Assembly (NCBI RefSeq): GCF_004795855.1
Contig: NZ_CP039252.1
Coordinates: 1,240,001-1,304,000, forward strand
Origin: Hydrogenophaga sp. PAMC20947
Lineage (GTDB): Bacteria > Pseudomonadota > Gammaproteobacteria > Burkholderiales > Burkholderiaceae_C
Direction of reading: 5' to 3'
DNA: 64,000 nt
Notes under the pieces: generated by a model
Told to the model about the DNA's origin: nothing
The model's database searches: none
The model's input: only the letters and a program-made list of their open reading frames with translations
Made by a program: the position numbers and the translations under genes
Shown: piece by piece, positions 19,740 to 28,095 of the stretch
Position numbering within the stretch: position 1 is the stretch's first letter
Layout: the number at the start of each line of letters is the position of its first letter

Positions 19740-22280
19740 ATGCTTCCCACCCCCCCCCGTTCCGTCGCCCAGCACGTACGCATCGTGGCTCTGGGTGCTT
19801 CTGCTGGAGGTCTGGAGCCACTGGAGCAATTTCTGGCCCAGGTTCCGATCCGGAGTGGCCTGGCCTATCTTGTGGTGCAGCACATGGATCCCACCCACAA
19901 GGCCATGCTGAGCGATTTGCTGCAGCGAACCACCGAGATGCCTGTGCGGGAAGCCACCGAGTCACAGCCCATTGAACCCGACGCGGTCTACGTCATCCCG
20001 CCGAATGCCGAGCTCACGGTGAAGAATGGTGCAATTCACCTGGCCGTGCCGTCGCAGCCCCGCGGCAGGCGAATGCCTATCGACGTTCTGTTCAGTTCGT
20101 TGGCGCGTGAGCTGGGCGATCGCGCGATCGGCGTGGTCTTGTCAGGCATGGGCTCGGACGGCACGCTCGGTCTGCGCGCGATCAAGTCCCAGGGGGGCTT
20201 GACCGTGGCGCAAGCGCCCGAGTCGGCACAGTTCGACTCCATGCCCAAGAGTGCCATTGCCGCCGGTTGTGTCGACATCGTCACGCAGCCGTCCACGATG
20301 CCCCAAAGCATCCTCTCGGTCACGTTCGAACGACCGCGTTCCATGCCTGGCGCCGACGGGGTCGATGATCTCGATGCCGCGCCGTTGGCCGCCATTCTGA
20401 ATCTGCTGCACGCGCACAGCAAGCACGATCTGAGGCAGTACAAAACGAGCACGCTGTTGCGCCGCATCGACCGACGCATGGCGGTGCATGAGCTCGCCAC
20501 AATGGTCGCCTACGTGGCCTTCCTGCGGGAGAACCCCCAGGAACTGGATCTTCTCTTCAAGGAGATGCTGATTGGCGTCACCTCGTTCTTCCGCGACGGC
20601 AGTGTCTGGCAGGACCTGAAGGACTCGATGCTGCCACCTTTGCTGACGCGGCACCGAGGCGTCGCTGGATCGCTGCGCGCATGGGTCGTGGGATGTTCAA
20701 CCGGCGAAGAGGCCTATACGCTCGCGATGTTGTACACAGAAGCGGTCGAGCATCTGCCCGTCTCACAGCGCTTGCCCTTGCAGATATTCGCCACGGATCT
20801 GAGCGCGGATGCGATTGCTGTGGCCCGAGCCGGCCTCTATCCGGCCAGCATCGCACGCGATGTCGAGCCCGAGCGCCTCGGGCGCTTCTTTCACCACAAG
20901 TCAAGCGGCTATTTGATTAATCAAGGCATTCGGGACATGGTGCGGTTCGCGCAGCACGACGTGATCCTCGATCCACCGTTCACCCGGCTCGATATTCTGT
21001 GCTGCCGCAATCTGATGATCTACTTTGATGCGGCATTGCAGCAACGGCTCATACCGCTGTTTCACTACAGCTTGCGCCCGGGCGGCGTGCTGCTGCTGGG
21101 TGGCTCGGAAACCGTTGGGCGGGCTCAGGCGATGTTCAAGCCCCTGCATCCCAAGACCAGGCTGTATTGGCGAATCGACAATGGTCCTGCCACCAAGATG
21201 GCGGTTTTCCCGACTCCGCGGCGCCCGACGGCGCGCAGCGCAACCCTGGAGACGCCTGTGGCGCACCTGAACACCGCTTCTGCAAACTTGCAATCGCTCG
21301 CCGACCAGGCGCTGCTGCAGGCATTCTCGCCTCCCGCCGTGCTCGTCAACGACAGTGGCGATGTGCTCTACCTCAACGGACGCACCGGTGTTTACCTGGA
21401 GCCGGCGGCCGGTAAAGCCAACTGGAACATCCATGTGATGGCACGCCCGGGCATCCGGGCGCAACTGGCCGTTGCGCTGCGCACGGCGCTAAAGGACAAG
21501 AAGCCGGTCGAGCTGCGTGGCCTGCGGCTCGATGACGAAACGCCGAAAATCATCGACATCACAGTGCAGCCGATCCTGCAGCCTGCGGGCATTGCAGGCA
21601 TGGCATTGATCGTCTTTCGCGACGTTGTTGCGCCGATTCGAGGTCGGCGGCACAAGGCATCAGGGGTAGTGGATACGGCTGTCGGTGATGACTTGATCCG
21701 CTCGCGCGAAGAAGTCCGCGCACTGCGGCAGGACATGCAAGCCTCACAGGAGGAGCTTCAGGCGGCCAACGAAGAGCTTCAATCGATCAATGAAGAGCTG
21801 CAGTCGGCCAACGAAGAGCTGACCACCTCCAAGGAAGAAGCCCAGTCGATGAACGAGGAGCTGCAGACGGTCAACGGTGAGTTGCAGTCCAAGCTCGACG
21901 ATCTTGCGCTCGCCCAGAGTGACATGCAGAACCTGCTGAACAGCATCGACATTGCAACCCTTTTCCTCGACAACGGCCTGAACGTGCGCCGTTTCACCGA
22001 GCAGATCGCGAGCGTATTCCATTTGCGCGAAGCCGATATCGGTCGGCCGCTGAGCGAGCTGGCGACCACGCTGATCTACCCGGAACTGCATACCGATGTC
22101 AAAGAGACGCTTCGCACGCTGATGTTCAGCGAAAAGGAAATCACCACCGCGGACGGCCACTGGTTTTCGGTACGCATCATGCCTTACCGCACGCAGGCGA
22201 ACGTGATTCAGGGTGCCGTGATCACGTTCGTTGATATCACGAGCGCCAAGGAACTGGAATCCCGCCTGCGCAACGTATAG
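19740..22280 (+). CDS. CheB-CheR-PAS fusion protein
   Basis: 846 residues from the ATG at 19740, where the CheB domain begins. Residues about 12-200 are a CheB methylesterase with catalytic Ser21 (GASAGG), His48 (VVQHMD) and Asp140 (GMGSDGT), without a receiver. Residues about 215-470 are a CheR methyltransferase (TSFFRDGSVWQDL, VGCSTGEEAYTLAM, CCRNLMIYFD). A PAS-like region follows at about 510-620. Next is a striking coiled coil of repeated EELQxxNEEL units at about 660-710, then a final PAS domain. No kinase domain is present. No chemotaxis receptor, CheA or CheW is nearby, so it may work in a non-chemotaxis signalling route with the PAS protein encoded 33 bp downstream. Confidence 0.92.
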   Translation: MLPTPPRSVAQHVRIVALGASAGGLEPLEQFLAQVPIRSGLAYLVVQHMDPTHKAMLSDLLQRTTEMPVREATESQPIEPDAVYVIPPNAELTVKNGAIHLAVPSQPRGRRMPIDVLFSSLARELGDRAIGVVLSGMGSDGTLGLRAIKSQGGLTVAQAPESAQFDSMPKSAIAAGCVDIVTQPSTMPQSILSVTFERPRSMPGADGVDDLDAAPLAAILNLLHAHSKHDLRQYKTSTLLRRIDRRMAVHELATMVAYVAFLRENPQELDLLFKEMLIGVTSFFRDGSVWQDLKDSMLPPLLTRHRGVAGSLRAWVVGCSTGEEAYTLAMLYTEAVEHLPVSQRLPLQIFATDLSADAIAVARAGLYPASIARDVEPERLGRFFHHKSSGYLINQGIRDMVRFAQHDVILDPPFTRLDILCCRNLMIYFDAALQQRLIPLFHYSLRPGGVLLLGGSETVGRAQAMFKPLHPKTRLYWRIDNGPATKMAVFPTPRRPTARSATLETPVAHLNTASANLQSLADQALLQAFSPPAVLVNDSGDVLYLNGRTGVYLEPAAGKANWNIHVMARPGIRAQLAVALRTALKDKKPVELRGLRLDDETPKIIDITVQPILQPAGIAGMALIVFRDVVAPIRGRRHKASGVVDTAVGDDLIRSREEVRALRQDMQASQEELQAANEELQSINEELQSANEELTTSKEEAQSMNEELQTVNGELQSKLDDLALAQSDMQNLLNSIDIATLFLDNGLNVRRFTEQIASVFHLREADIGRPLSELATTLIYPELHTDVKETLRTLMFSEKEITTADGHWFSVRIMPYRTQANVIQGAVITFVDITSAKELESRLRNV

Positions 22281-22312
22281 AGAAAAAATCCACACTGTCA
22301 CCGGAGAAACCC

Positions 22313-22918
22313 ATGGCCGATTCGATGCATACAACACCTCAGCTGGCGGGACTGCGTGAGCGTGCGAACGCGAGACTGAGCCCGGACACCCAGCCGAACC
22401 TCAAGCGGGGCGGTGCAAAGGACGCGTTGGCGGTCCTGCACCAGCTGGCGTCGTCACCAGACACCGCGGCCGACGCACTCGCGGTGCTTCACGAACTGCA
22501 AGTCCACCAGGTCGAACTGGATCTGCAGGCCGAAGAGTTGCATGCGTCACGCAGCGAGCTGGAATCCGCGCTTCGACGTCAGCTTGAGCTGTATGACCAC
22601 TTGCCGGTCGGCAGTTTCACGATCGATCGCGCCTTGATCGTGCAGGAGCTCAATCTGACCGGTGCCAGAATGCTCGGAATCGAACGCGACGAGGCATTCG
22701 GCTGGCCCCTCGAGAGTTTCCTCGTGCCGAGCAGCGCACGCGCGTTGCGGCAACTGGTCTCGCGAGCGGTGTCTGGCGATCGAAACGCATCTGCGACCCT
22801 TCAGCTGGCCGGAAAAGCCGGCAAGGTCACCCTGGTTCAAGGCCATGTCAGCGCAGATCCCAGTGGTGACGGCGTGTTCGTCGTGCTCGCCGCCTGGGGA
22901 GGGCCCCATGTCACGTGA
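22313..22918 (+). CDS. PAS domain protein, partner of CheB-CheR fusion
   Basis: 201 residues starting at an ATG preceded by a CGGAGA ribosome site. Residues about 40-90 form a heptad-rich helical region with LHELQVHQVELDLQ and AEELHASRSELE, a sequence style typical of proteins linked to CheB-CheR fusions. A single PAS domain occupies about 95-200 (LYDHLPVGSFTID). There is no output domain. It lies 33 bp after the CheB-CheR-PAS gene, so they are co-transcribed and the protein may dimerise with the coiled coil of the fusion. Confidence 0.8.
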   Translation: MADSMHTTPQLAGLRERANARLSPDTQPNLKRGGAKDALAVLHQLASSPDTAADALAVLHELQVHQVELDLQAEELHASRSELESALRRQLELYDHLPVGSFTIDRALIVQELNLTGARMLGIERDEAFGWPLESFLVPSSARALRQLVSRAVSGDRNASATLQLAGKAGKVTLVQGHVSADPSGDGVFVVLAAWGGPHVT

Positions 22919-23050
22919 TTGAGTCCACGGATCCTTTTTCATGCAGTTGGGCGCCATGGCGCTGATGGCACCCCGGTGTCTGTGGCGTGGATTGCGGTTG
23001 CGTTCATGCTTCAAGCAGCCGAAGAATGGCTCGCCAACAGCGTGGCCCCC

Positions 23051-23128
23051 TGGGTGCAGGAGGTAGTACCGTGCGAGACCGGTTTCTCGCGGGTTGCAGC
23101 CGATGCACCTTCTGCCGCGCAGGTTCCT
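23051..23128 (+). repeat. Dispersed 78-bp repeat, copy 1
   Basis: Matches 50772-50849 in the same orientation with six mismatches in 78 bases, including a 32-base exact block. It contains the inverted repeat GCGAGA-CCGGTT-TCTCGC. Of the changed codons in the only shared open frame, most alter the amino acid, so the conservation does not look protein-driven. It may be a genus-level intergenic element with a hairpin. Confidence 0.75.
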
Positions 23129-23164
23129 CATATGGTCGCCACTGTCAATCGCCAGGGCATGGTT

Positions 23165-23194
23165 TGGTATTGGTATTGGTATTGGTATTGGTGT
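23165..23194 (+). repeat. Short GGTATT tandem array
   Basis: Four perfect GGTATT units followed by a GGTGTT variant, preceded by a GGTTT start. A hexamer array is prone to slippage; it lies in non-coding DNA about 220 bp from the transposase gene, so any effect on a protein is unlikely. Confidence 0.8.
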
Positions 23195-23414
23195 TGATGG
23201 AATCGATCAGGTGATGCGACACGAGCGTTGCAGCGACGATGAATCAGACTCATATCCGCGGATTGGTTACCAGCACTTCATCGATTCGTCGTGGGCCTGC
23301 CTCGCTCTAGAGTCGGGGATCAGCCTTGCGGTGCCCTGGTAGGAGCCTCGAGGGTTGCCCTTGTCGTTGCTCGTATCGCATCTCCAGATCGATCCAGCCA
23401 CGTCTTGCCTTGCT

Positions 23415-24569
23415 TCAGTTGGGCCCGCTGTGCTCGCGCTGGGCCTGCATACCGATGGCCCAGATGAAGCCTGCCAGCTCCCGGGCCACGGCTATGCAGG
23501 CTTTGTTGGCCTGCAAGCCACGGGCATTCAATGCCGCATACCGCTGGGTCAGGCGCAACTGCGCCGCCCAGGCCATTCTTCGTATCGGCTCGGACAGCGT
23601 TTGCTGTCGAATCTGCGCTTGTTTGCCGATGCGCGCCTTGAAGCGGTAATTCCAGGCCGCCTCGGTCAGCAGCCTGCGTGCATGCGCGTTGCCCGTCTTG
23701 GTGATACTGCCGCGGCTCGTGCGCTCGCCACTGGAATGCTCTGACGGCGTCAGCCCGAGATAGCCCATGAGCTTGCGCGGATGGGCAAAGCGCGCGAGGT
23801 CGCCGATCTCGGCCACCAAGCCAATCGACGTAATGGCAGCAACACCACGCAGTGCCTGCAGCGCGCCCACCACCGGCTCAAACCGCCAGCCAGTGATTGA
23901 GCCCTCCAACGCCTTGGTCAGGCGCTCAACGCGATCATCTGCTGCTGTCACGGCTTGCCAGTATTCGGTGAAAGCCGTCTGGGCTGCGCCTGCGCCAAAG
24001 TTCAACGTCCCCAGCCAGCGGTAGTAGGCGCCGCACCAGGAGGTCTTGCCTGTGCAGCGCACGTCATGGCGCAGCAAGAAGCCCTTGAGTTGGTGACGGG
24101 CCTGAACGCGACTGTTGACCGCGTCTTCACGCGCGCGCGACAGGTCGCGAATAGCCTCGTCCTCTGGATCGGGAATCCACACGGCGCTCAACTGCCCCGC
24201 GCGTGAGCACTCGGCCAACTGCGCGCTGTCGCGTGCGTCGGTCTTGACCCGGTCGCCCGCACGTCGTGGGATCTGCGAAGGGGCAATGATCTCGCAGAGG
24301 TAGCCCCTGGCCTTGAGGGCGCGCTGCAGTCCAAAGCCCGTGGGCCCCGCTTCGTAGACGATGTGGAGTTGCTCGACGGTGCCCACCTTGGCAAGCACCT
24401 TGAGCAGCTTGTTCACATCGTGTATGACCTTGCCGATCAAGCGCCCGGGTGCTCGCCCAGGTTCGGCCGCAGCCACACTGATGCTGTCCTTGTGGACATC
24501 CAGGCCCACGTGAGTCTTGCTACTATCTTCCGTGGTCGGTCTCCTTATGTTGCTGACGACGCAAGTCAC
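23415..24569 (-). mobile_element. IS110-family transposase (DEDD), apparently intact
   Basis: 384 residues, a normal length for IS110-family transposases. The N-terminal RuvC-like DEDD residues are visible as Asp24 (VGLDVHKDS), Glu73 (YEAGPTG), Asp111 and Asp114 (KTDARDSAQL). The C-terminal transposase domain has VAAITSIGLVAEIGDLARF, MGYLGLTPSEHSSG (catalytic Ser region) and GNAHARRLLTEAAW. The frame is complete, so the element may be active. IS110 elements lack terminal inverted repeats and, in studied members, use a guide RNA from the non-coding ends to choose targets. The ends were not resolved; the 60-130 bp upstream of the start is the place to look for that RNA. Confidence 0.92.
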
Positions 24570-24620
24570 AGCATGTAGCGCTACGTCTTTGCACGCAACC
24601 TACGATGTCGGAGACCGGCC
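24534..24620. repeat. Imperfect inverted repeat at the transposase start
   Basis: GGTCGGTCTCC at 24534-24544 and GGAGACCGGCC at 24610-24620 pair with one mismatch and enclose the start of the transposase gene. They could form a long hairpin in the transcript or be part of the right end of the element. Seen directly; the role is unknown. Confidence 0.45.
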
Positions 24621-24706
24621 GCCTATCTGAGGGTGGCGACCATGATGTCTAGCCCAGGCAGCGCATGCTGGGCTCAAGGACGGTGGTGGCAGCGAACGCC
24701 ACACGC

Positions 24707-25843
24707 TCAGGTCTCTGCGGTGGCGGTTGCCCGCCACCGCCACGCTGCCAGGCCGGTGAAGACCGGCAGCAAGGCGCTCAGCGACAGCACTTCCGGCGCG
24801 ATCTCAGACCAGCTGGCCCCCAGCTGGTTCAGGGCCACAAAACCCTGGATGCCAGCGGTGGAGGGCAGCAACCAGCGCAAGCCCTGCAGCAGCGGCGGCA
24901 ACGCCTGGCTGGGCCAGGACAGGCCGGCCACAAACAGGATGGGCATGGCCAGACCGATCATGAGTTGCACGCTGCGTTCCCGGGTGCGAAAGGCGCTGCC
25001 GATCAGGAGCGCCAGGCTGGCCAGGGTGGCTGAAAACAGCAGCGTGAAGGCCAGCAGGCCCGTCAGATTGCCGCCCCTCGGATAGTCCTGGAACCACAGC
25101 ACAAAACCGAACCAGTAGGCGCAGTGCAGCGCCGCCGCGCTGGTCCAGGCCAACCACACGCCCGCGAAGCTGCCCAGGTCATGGGCCATCGGCCGCCCGC
25201 CGGCTTCGCGCCAGCCGCCCATCAGCATGGCCACGGCCATCAGCAGCGTTTGCTGCACGATCAGCACCGCCACACCCGGTACCAGGTAGGCGCCATAGCC
25301 CTCACGCACGTTGAACAACGGCACGGCGTTCAGCTGCAGCGGCTGGCGTTGCTCGCGGGCGGCCCGGTCTGAGGGCGTGCTGGCCGACAGCCTCTTGATC
25401 TCTATGCCGGCCGATACCGTGGCCACGGCTTCGGTCAAACCGGTGAGCGCCGCCTTGTTCAGCATCAGGTAGGCACCATGGCCGACCAGCGCAACCTCGG
25501 CCTTGCTGCCGCTCAGCGCCGCCGAGTTCAGGCCGGCCGGCAGCACCAGCGCGCCGGCCGCCTCGTTGCGCCACAGCAGTTCGTGGGCACGCGCCACGTC
25601 GGGCGTCACCTCCAGCAATTGCACCGCTGGGTGGGCGCGCACATAACGCGTGATCTGACGCGACAGCGCCGAGCGGTCCTGGTCCACCACCACGATGGGC
25701 GCTTGCTGCACGATTTCCTGCCTGTAGGGCAGCGGGTAGAAGAACGAATAGACCAGGCCGCCGCCAAACAGCAGCACCAGCACGCCCAAGTCACCCAGCA
25801 GGGCGCGCCAGGTGCCGGAAAACCCGGCCCAGACCCGGCTCAT
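24707..25843 (-). CDS. ABC-2 type efflux permease, distal copy
   Basis: 378 residues, starting at the ATG that overlaps the stop of the upstream permease by 4 bp (ATGA). It has one N-terminal membrane helix (LLGDLGVLVLLFGGG). A large periplasmic domain follows, carrying PIVVVDQDRSALSRQITRYV, the VVDxDxSxxSR motif typical of YhhJ/YbhR-like permeases. About five C-terminal helices end the protein. The partner permease has the same layout. The usual ATPase is absent from the operon, so it must be supplied elsewhere if the pump is active. Inner-membrane exporter component, substrate unknown. Confidence 0.85.
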   Translation of the reverse strand: MSRVWAGFSGTWRALLGDLGVLVLLFGGGLVYSFFYPLPYRQEIVQQAPIVVVDQDRSALSRQITRYVRAHPAVQLLEVTPDVARAHELLWRNEAAGALVLPAGLNSAALSGSKAEVALVGHGAYLMLNKAALTGLTEAVATVSAGIEIKRLSASTPSDRAAREQRQPLQLNAVPLFNVREGYGAYLVPGVAVLIVQQTLLMAVAMLMGGWREAGGRPMAHDLGSFAGVWLAWTSAAALHCAYWFGFVLWFQDYPRGGNLTGLLAFTLLFSATLASLALLIGSAFRTRERSVQLMIGLAMPILFVAGLSWPSQALPPLLQGLRWLLPSTAGIQGFVALNQLGASWSEIAPEVLSLSALLPVFTGLAAWRWRATATAET

Positions 25844-27030
25844 TTGCGCCCCCATGCATGCGGCTGGTGCGCCCGGCGCTGCAGCAACACCAAGCCCAGC
25901 GCGCCCAGACCCGCGGTCATCAACACCAGCACCAGCAGGTCGGTCATGCTGTAGGCGGCTGGCGCGCCCGCGAGCCAGTGGCGCGACTGCAGCTGCAGGT
26001 AGTGGGTCAGCGGCAAAGTCTCGGCCCACCAACGGGCTGCGGCCGGCATGGACTGCAGCGGGAAGCCCTGGCCGGCAAAGGCAAAGGCCGGCGCCGTGAC
26101 AAAGGCCGCCGCAGACAAGGCACTGCGCAAGGTCAGCGTGGCACCGATCAACAGCACGCCCATGGCCAGCTGGGCCGCCACCAGCGCCAGCAATCCGGCC
26201 ATCAGCATGGGCAGCGAACCCTGCACCGTCCAGCCCAGACCCAGCGCAAAAACGACCACGAACAACAGCGCCTGCAGGCCAAAACTCAGCGCCGGCCAGA
26301 CCAGCTTGCCGGCCACCGCCAGCCACCAGCGCCCGCCGGCCGCCGCCAACCAGTCCGGCACCGTAGCGCGCCGCAGTTCCCGCCCGATGGCGCTGACCGC
26401 AGCCAGCGTGATGAAGATTTGCGCGATGGACGGCATCAAGGCCAGGCCCAGGAAGAACTCGTAGTTCGAGTTCTCGTTGAACAAGGTCTCCACGCGCAGG
26501 CGCAGGGGCTCAAGCTGTCTTCGGGCCACCACAGGCGCCGCACCCCGCTTTTCGCGCGCGGCCAGTTCGATGCCGGCCGAGAAGGTGGATACCACGGCGC
26601 GCACATCCCGCCCCAGACCACCGACATGCGACTGGAACTGGCCGTTGTAAAACCACTGCACCGTGGCGCTGCGGCCGGTCTGCAGGTCGCTGGCCAGTTG
26701 CTCGGGCAGGATCACCACGCCGTAGGCCTGGCGGCTTCGCAGCAGGCTGAGCGCTTCTTGCCAGTCCTGGGTGTGAGCCGCCACGCTGATGCCAGGCGAA
26801 GCATCCAGCGCGCGGTCCAGCTGGCGCGACACCGCGCTGTGGTCGAGGTCCATCACCACCACGGGCAGATCACGCGGCAGCCCGGCAAGAAAGATCCAGG
26901 CCACCAGCGCGCACACGCCCACCGGAATCACGCTGATCATTGCCAGGTCCCAAGGGCTGGCGCGCAACGCAGCCCACTCGCGCGCCAACACGGCGTACCA
27001 GGCCTGGGCCAAACGGGGGCGGTCAGGCAT
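25840..27030 (-). CDS. ABC-2 type efflux permease, proximal copy
   Basis: 396 residues with an N-terminal helix near 29-50, a periplasmic domain with VVVMDLDHSAVSRQLDRAL, and five or six C-terminal helices (LFVVVFALGLGW, LLALVAAQLAMGVLL and others). It begins directly after the HlyD stop (TGA-ATG, no gap) and overlaps the second permease, so the four genes are translationally linked. Together the two permeases would form the membrane core of a drug or organic compound exporter similar to YhiI-YhiH-YhhJ or YbhG-YbhFSR systems. Confidence 0.87.
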   Translation of the reverse strand: MPDRPRLAQAWYAVLAREWAALRASPWDLAMISVIPVGVCALVAWIFLAGLPRDLPVVVMDLDHSAVSRQLDRALDASPGISVAAHTQDWQEALSLLRSRQAYGVVILPEQLASDLQTGRSATVQWFYNGQFQSHVGGLGRDVRAVVSTFSAGIELAAREKRGAAPVVARRQLEPLRLRVETLFNENSNYEFFLGLALMPSIAQIFITLAAVSAIGRELRRATVPDWLAAAGGRWWLAVAGKLVWPALSFGLQALLFVVVFALGLGWTVQGSLPMLMAGLLALVAAQLAMGVLLIGATLTLRSALSAAAFVTAPAFAFAGQGFPLQSMPAAARWWAETLPLTHYLQLQSRHWLAGAPAAYSMTDLLVLVLMTAGLGALGLVLLQRRAHQPHAWGRK

Positions 27031-28095
27031 TCAGGACGCCGGGAAGACCACGCTCATGCCAGGGCGCAGACCCGGCAGCTTGTCCACCGGTTTCAAGCGG
27101 ACCTCGAAGGTGCGCAAATCGGTGCCGCCGGGCCGGGCCGATCGCCACGTCGCAAAGTCCGGCATCACCGCCACGGCGCTGACCTTGAGGTTCAGGTCTT
27201 GCGCCAGCGCCGGCACCTGGGCGCGGTGCTCGCTGCCCGGCTGAAAGGCCGCCAACTGGTCTTCGCGCACGGCCAACACCACCCAAGGGTCGTCCAGCTG
27301 CACCAGGGTGATGACCGGGAAGCCCTGAGGGGCCAACTCGCCTGGCTGGATCTGGATGCGGGCCACCTCACCGGCAGTCGGGGCGCGAATCTGGGTTTCG
27401 GCCTGCGCCACCTCGGCTTCGCTGACCACTCCAGCCACCTGGCGGGCCTGGGCGGCGGCGGCCTCGCGGTCCTCGGGCCGGGCGCCATGCTGGGCCATCT
27501 GGTACTGGGCTTGCGCCGCCGCCGTCTGCTGTTGGGCAGCGCGCCACTGGGCCTCGGACTCGTCGCGCTTCTGGCGTGCCAGCACGCCCTGGTCGGCCAT
27601 GGTCTGGACACGTTCCAACGTGGTGCGGGCCATGCGCTCGCCGGTCTGGGCCCGTTCCCAATTGGCCTTGGCCATCGCCACCTCTTCCGGCCGCGCCCCA
27701 GCCTGGGCCTTGTTGGACACGGCCTGCGCCGCCTGCTGCGCCGCCTGGGCCTGGACCACCTTGGCCGCTACCTCCGGACTGTTGAGCTCAAACAGCAGAT
27801 CACCGGCGTGGACCGTCTGGCCGAGGCTCACATTGAGTGTCTCGACGCGGCCAGACACCTTGGACGACACGTTGATCTCCTGCGCCTCGACCTGGCCTTG
27901 CAGAGGCAGAACCACGGGTTCGAAGGCCTTCTTGACGCCCCATCCCAGCGCCACCAGCACAATCCCGCCCAACACGGGCCAGACCGGGAAGGATCGTCGG
28001 GGCGCGGCGGGCCTGAGTGATGTTGCGGGCAGGGCAGGCGTGGGCGCCGCCTGGTCGGGGCGGTCGGGGCGGTCGTCGGGTGGGGTGGTGCTCAT
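27031..28095 (-). CDS. HlyD/EmrA-type periplasmic adaptor protein
   Basis: 354 residues from the ATG that overlaps the TolC stop by 4 bp. A proline-rich cytoplasmic head is followed by one membrane helix (VWPVLGGIVLVALGW, about 42-56). A lipoyl-like half (GQVEAQEINVSSKVSGRVE, VHAGDLLFELNS) leads into a long Ala/Gln-rich coiled coil at about 110-235. The second lipoyl half (IRAPTAGEVARIQIQPGELA) and a beta-barrel domain follow. It links inner-membrane permeases to the outer-membrane channel encoded just upstream. Confidence 0.9.
   Translation of the reverse strand: MSTTPPDDRPDRPDQAAPTPALPATSLRPAAPRRSFPVWPVLGGIVLVALGWGVKKAFEPVVLPLQGQVEAQEINVSSKVSGRVETLNVSLGQTVHAGDLLFELNSPEVAAKVVQAQAAQQAAQAVSNKAQAGARPEEVAMAKANWERAQTGERMARTTLERVQTMADQGVLARQKRDESEAQWRAAQQQTAAAQAQYQMAQHGARPEDREAAAAQARQVAGVVSEAEVAQAETQIRAPTAGEVARIQIQPGELAPQGFPVITLVQLDDPWVVLAVREDQLAAFQPGSEHRAQVPALAQDLNLKVSAVAVMPDFATWRSARPGGTDLRTFEVRLKPVDKLPGLRPGMSVVFPAS

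Larger units (their letters stand above)
22919..23414. other. Intergenic region with a dispersed repeat and a hexamer array
   Basis: About 500 bp between the PAS gene and the IS110-type transposase gene. It holds one copy of a 78-bp dispersed repeat and a short GGTATT tandem array, described separately. The left end of the insertion sequence should lie in its last part, but no target duplication could be identified by eye. No gene is supported. Confidence 0.5.

Noticed and set aside
23165..23194. CRISPR or minisatellite array
   Set aside because: Repeat units are 6 bp with no spacers; it is a simple microsatellite.
25858..28020. 720-residue plus-strand open frame opposite the efflux operon
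   Set aside because: It is antisense to three genes with clear families, is rich in His, Gln, Arg and Gly as expected of a shadow frame, and has no domain or ribosome site.
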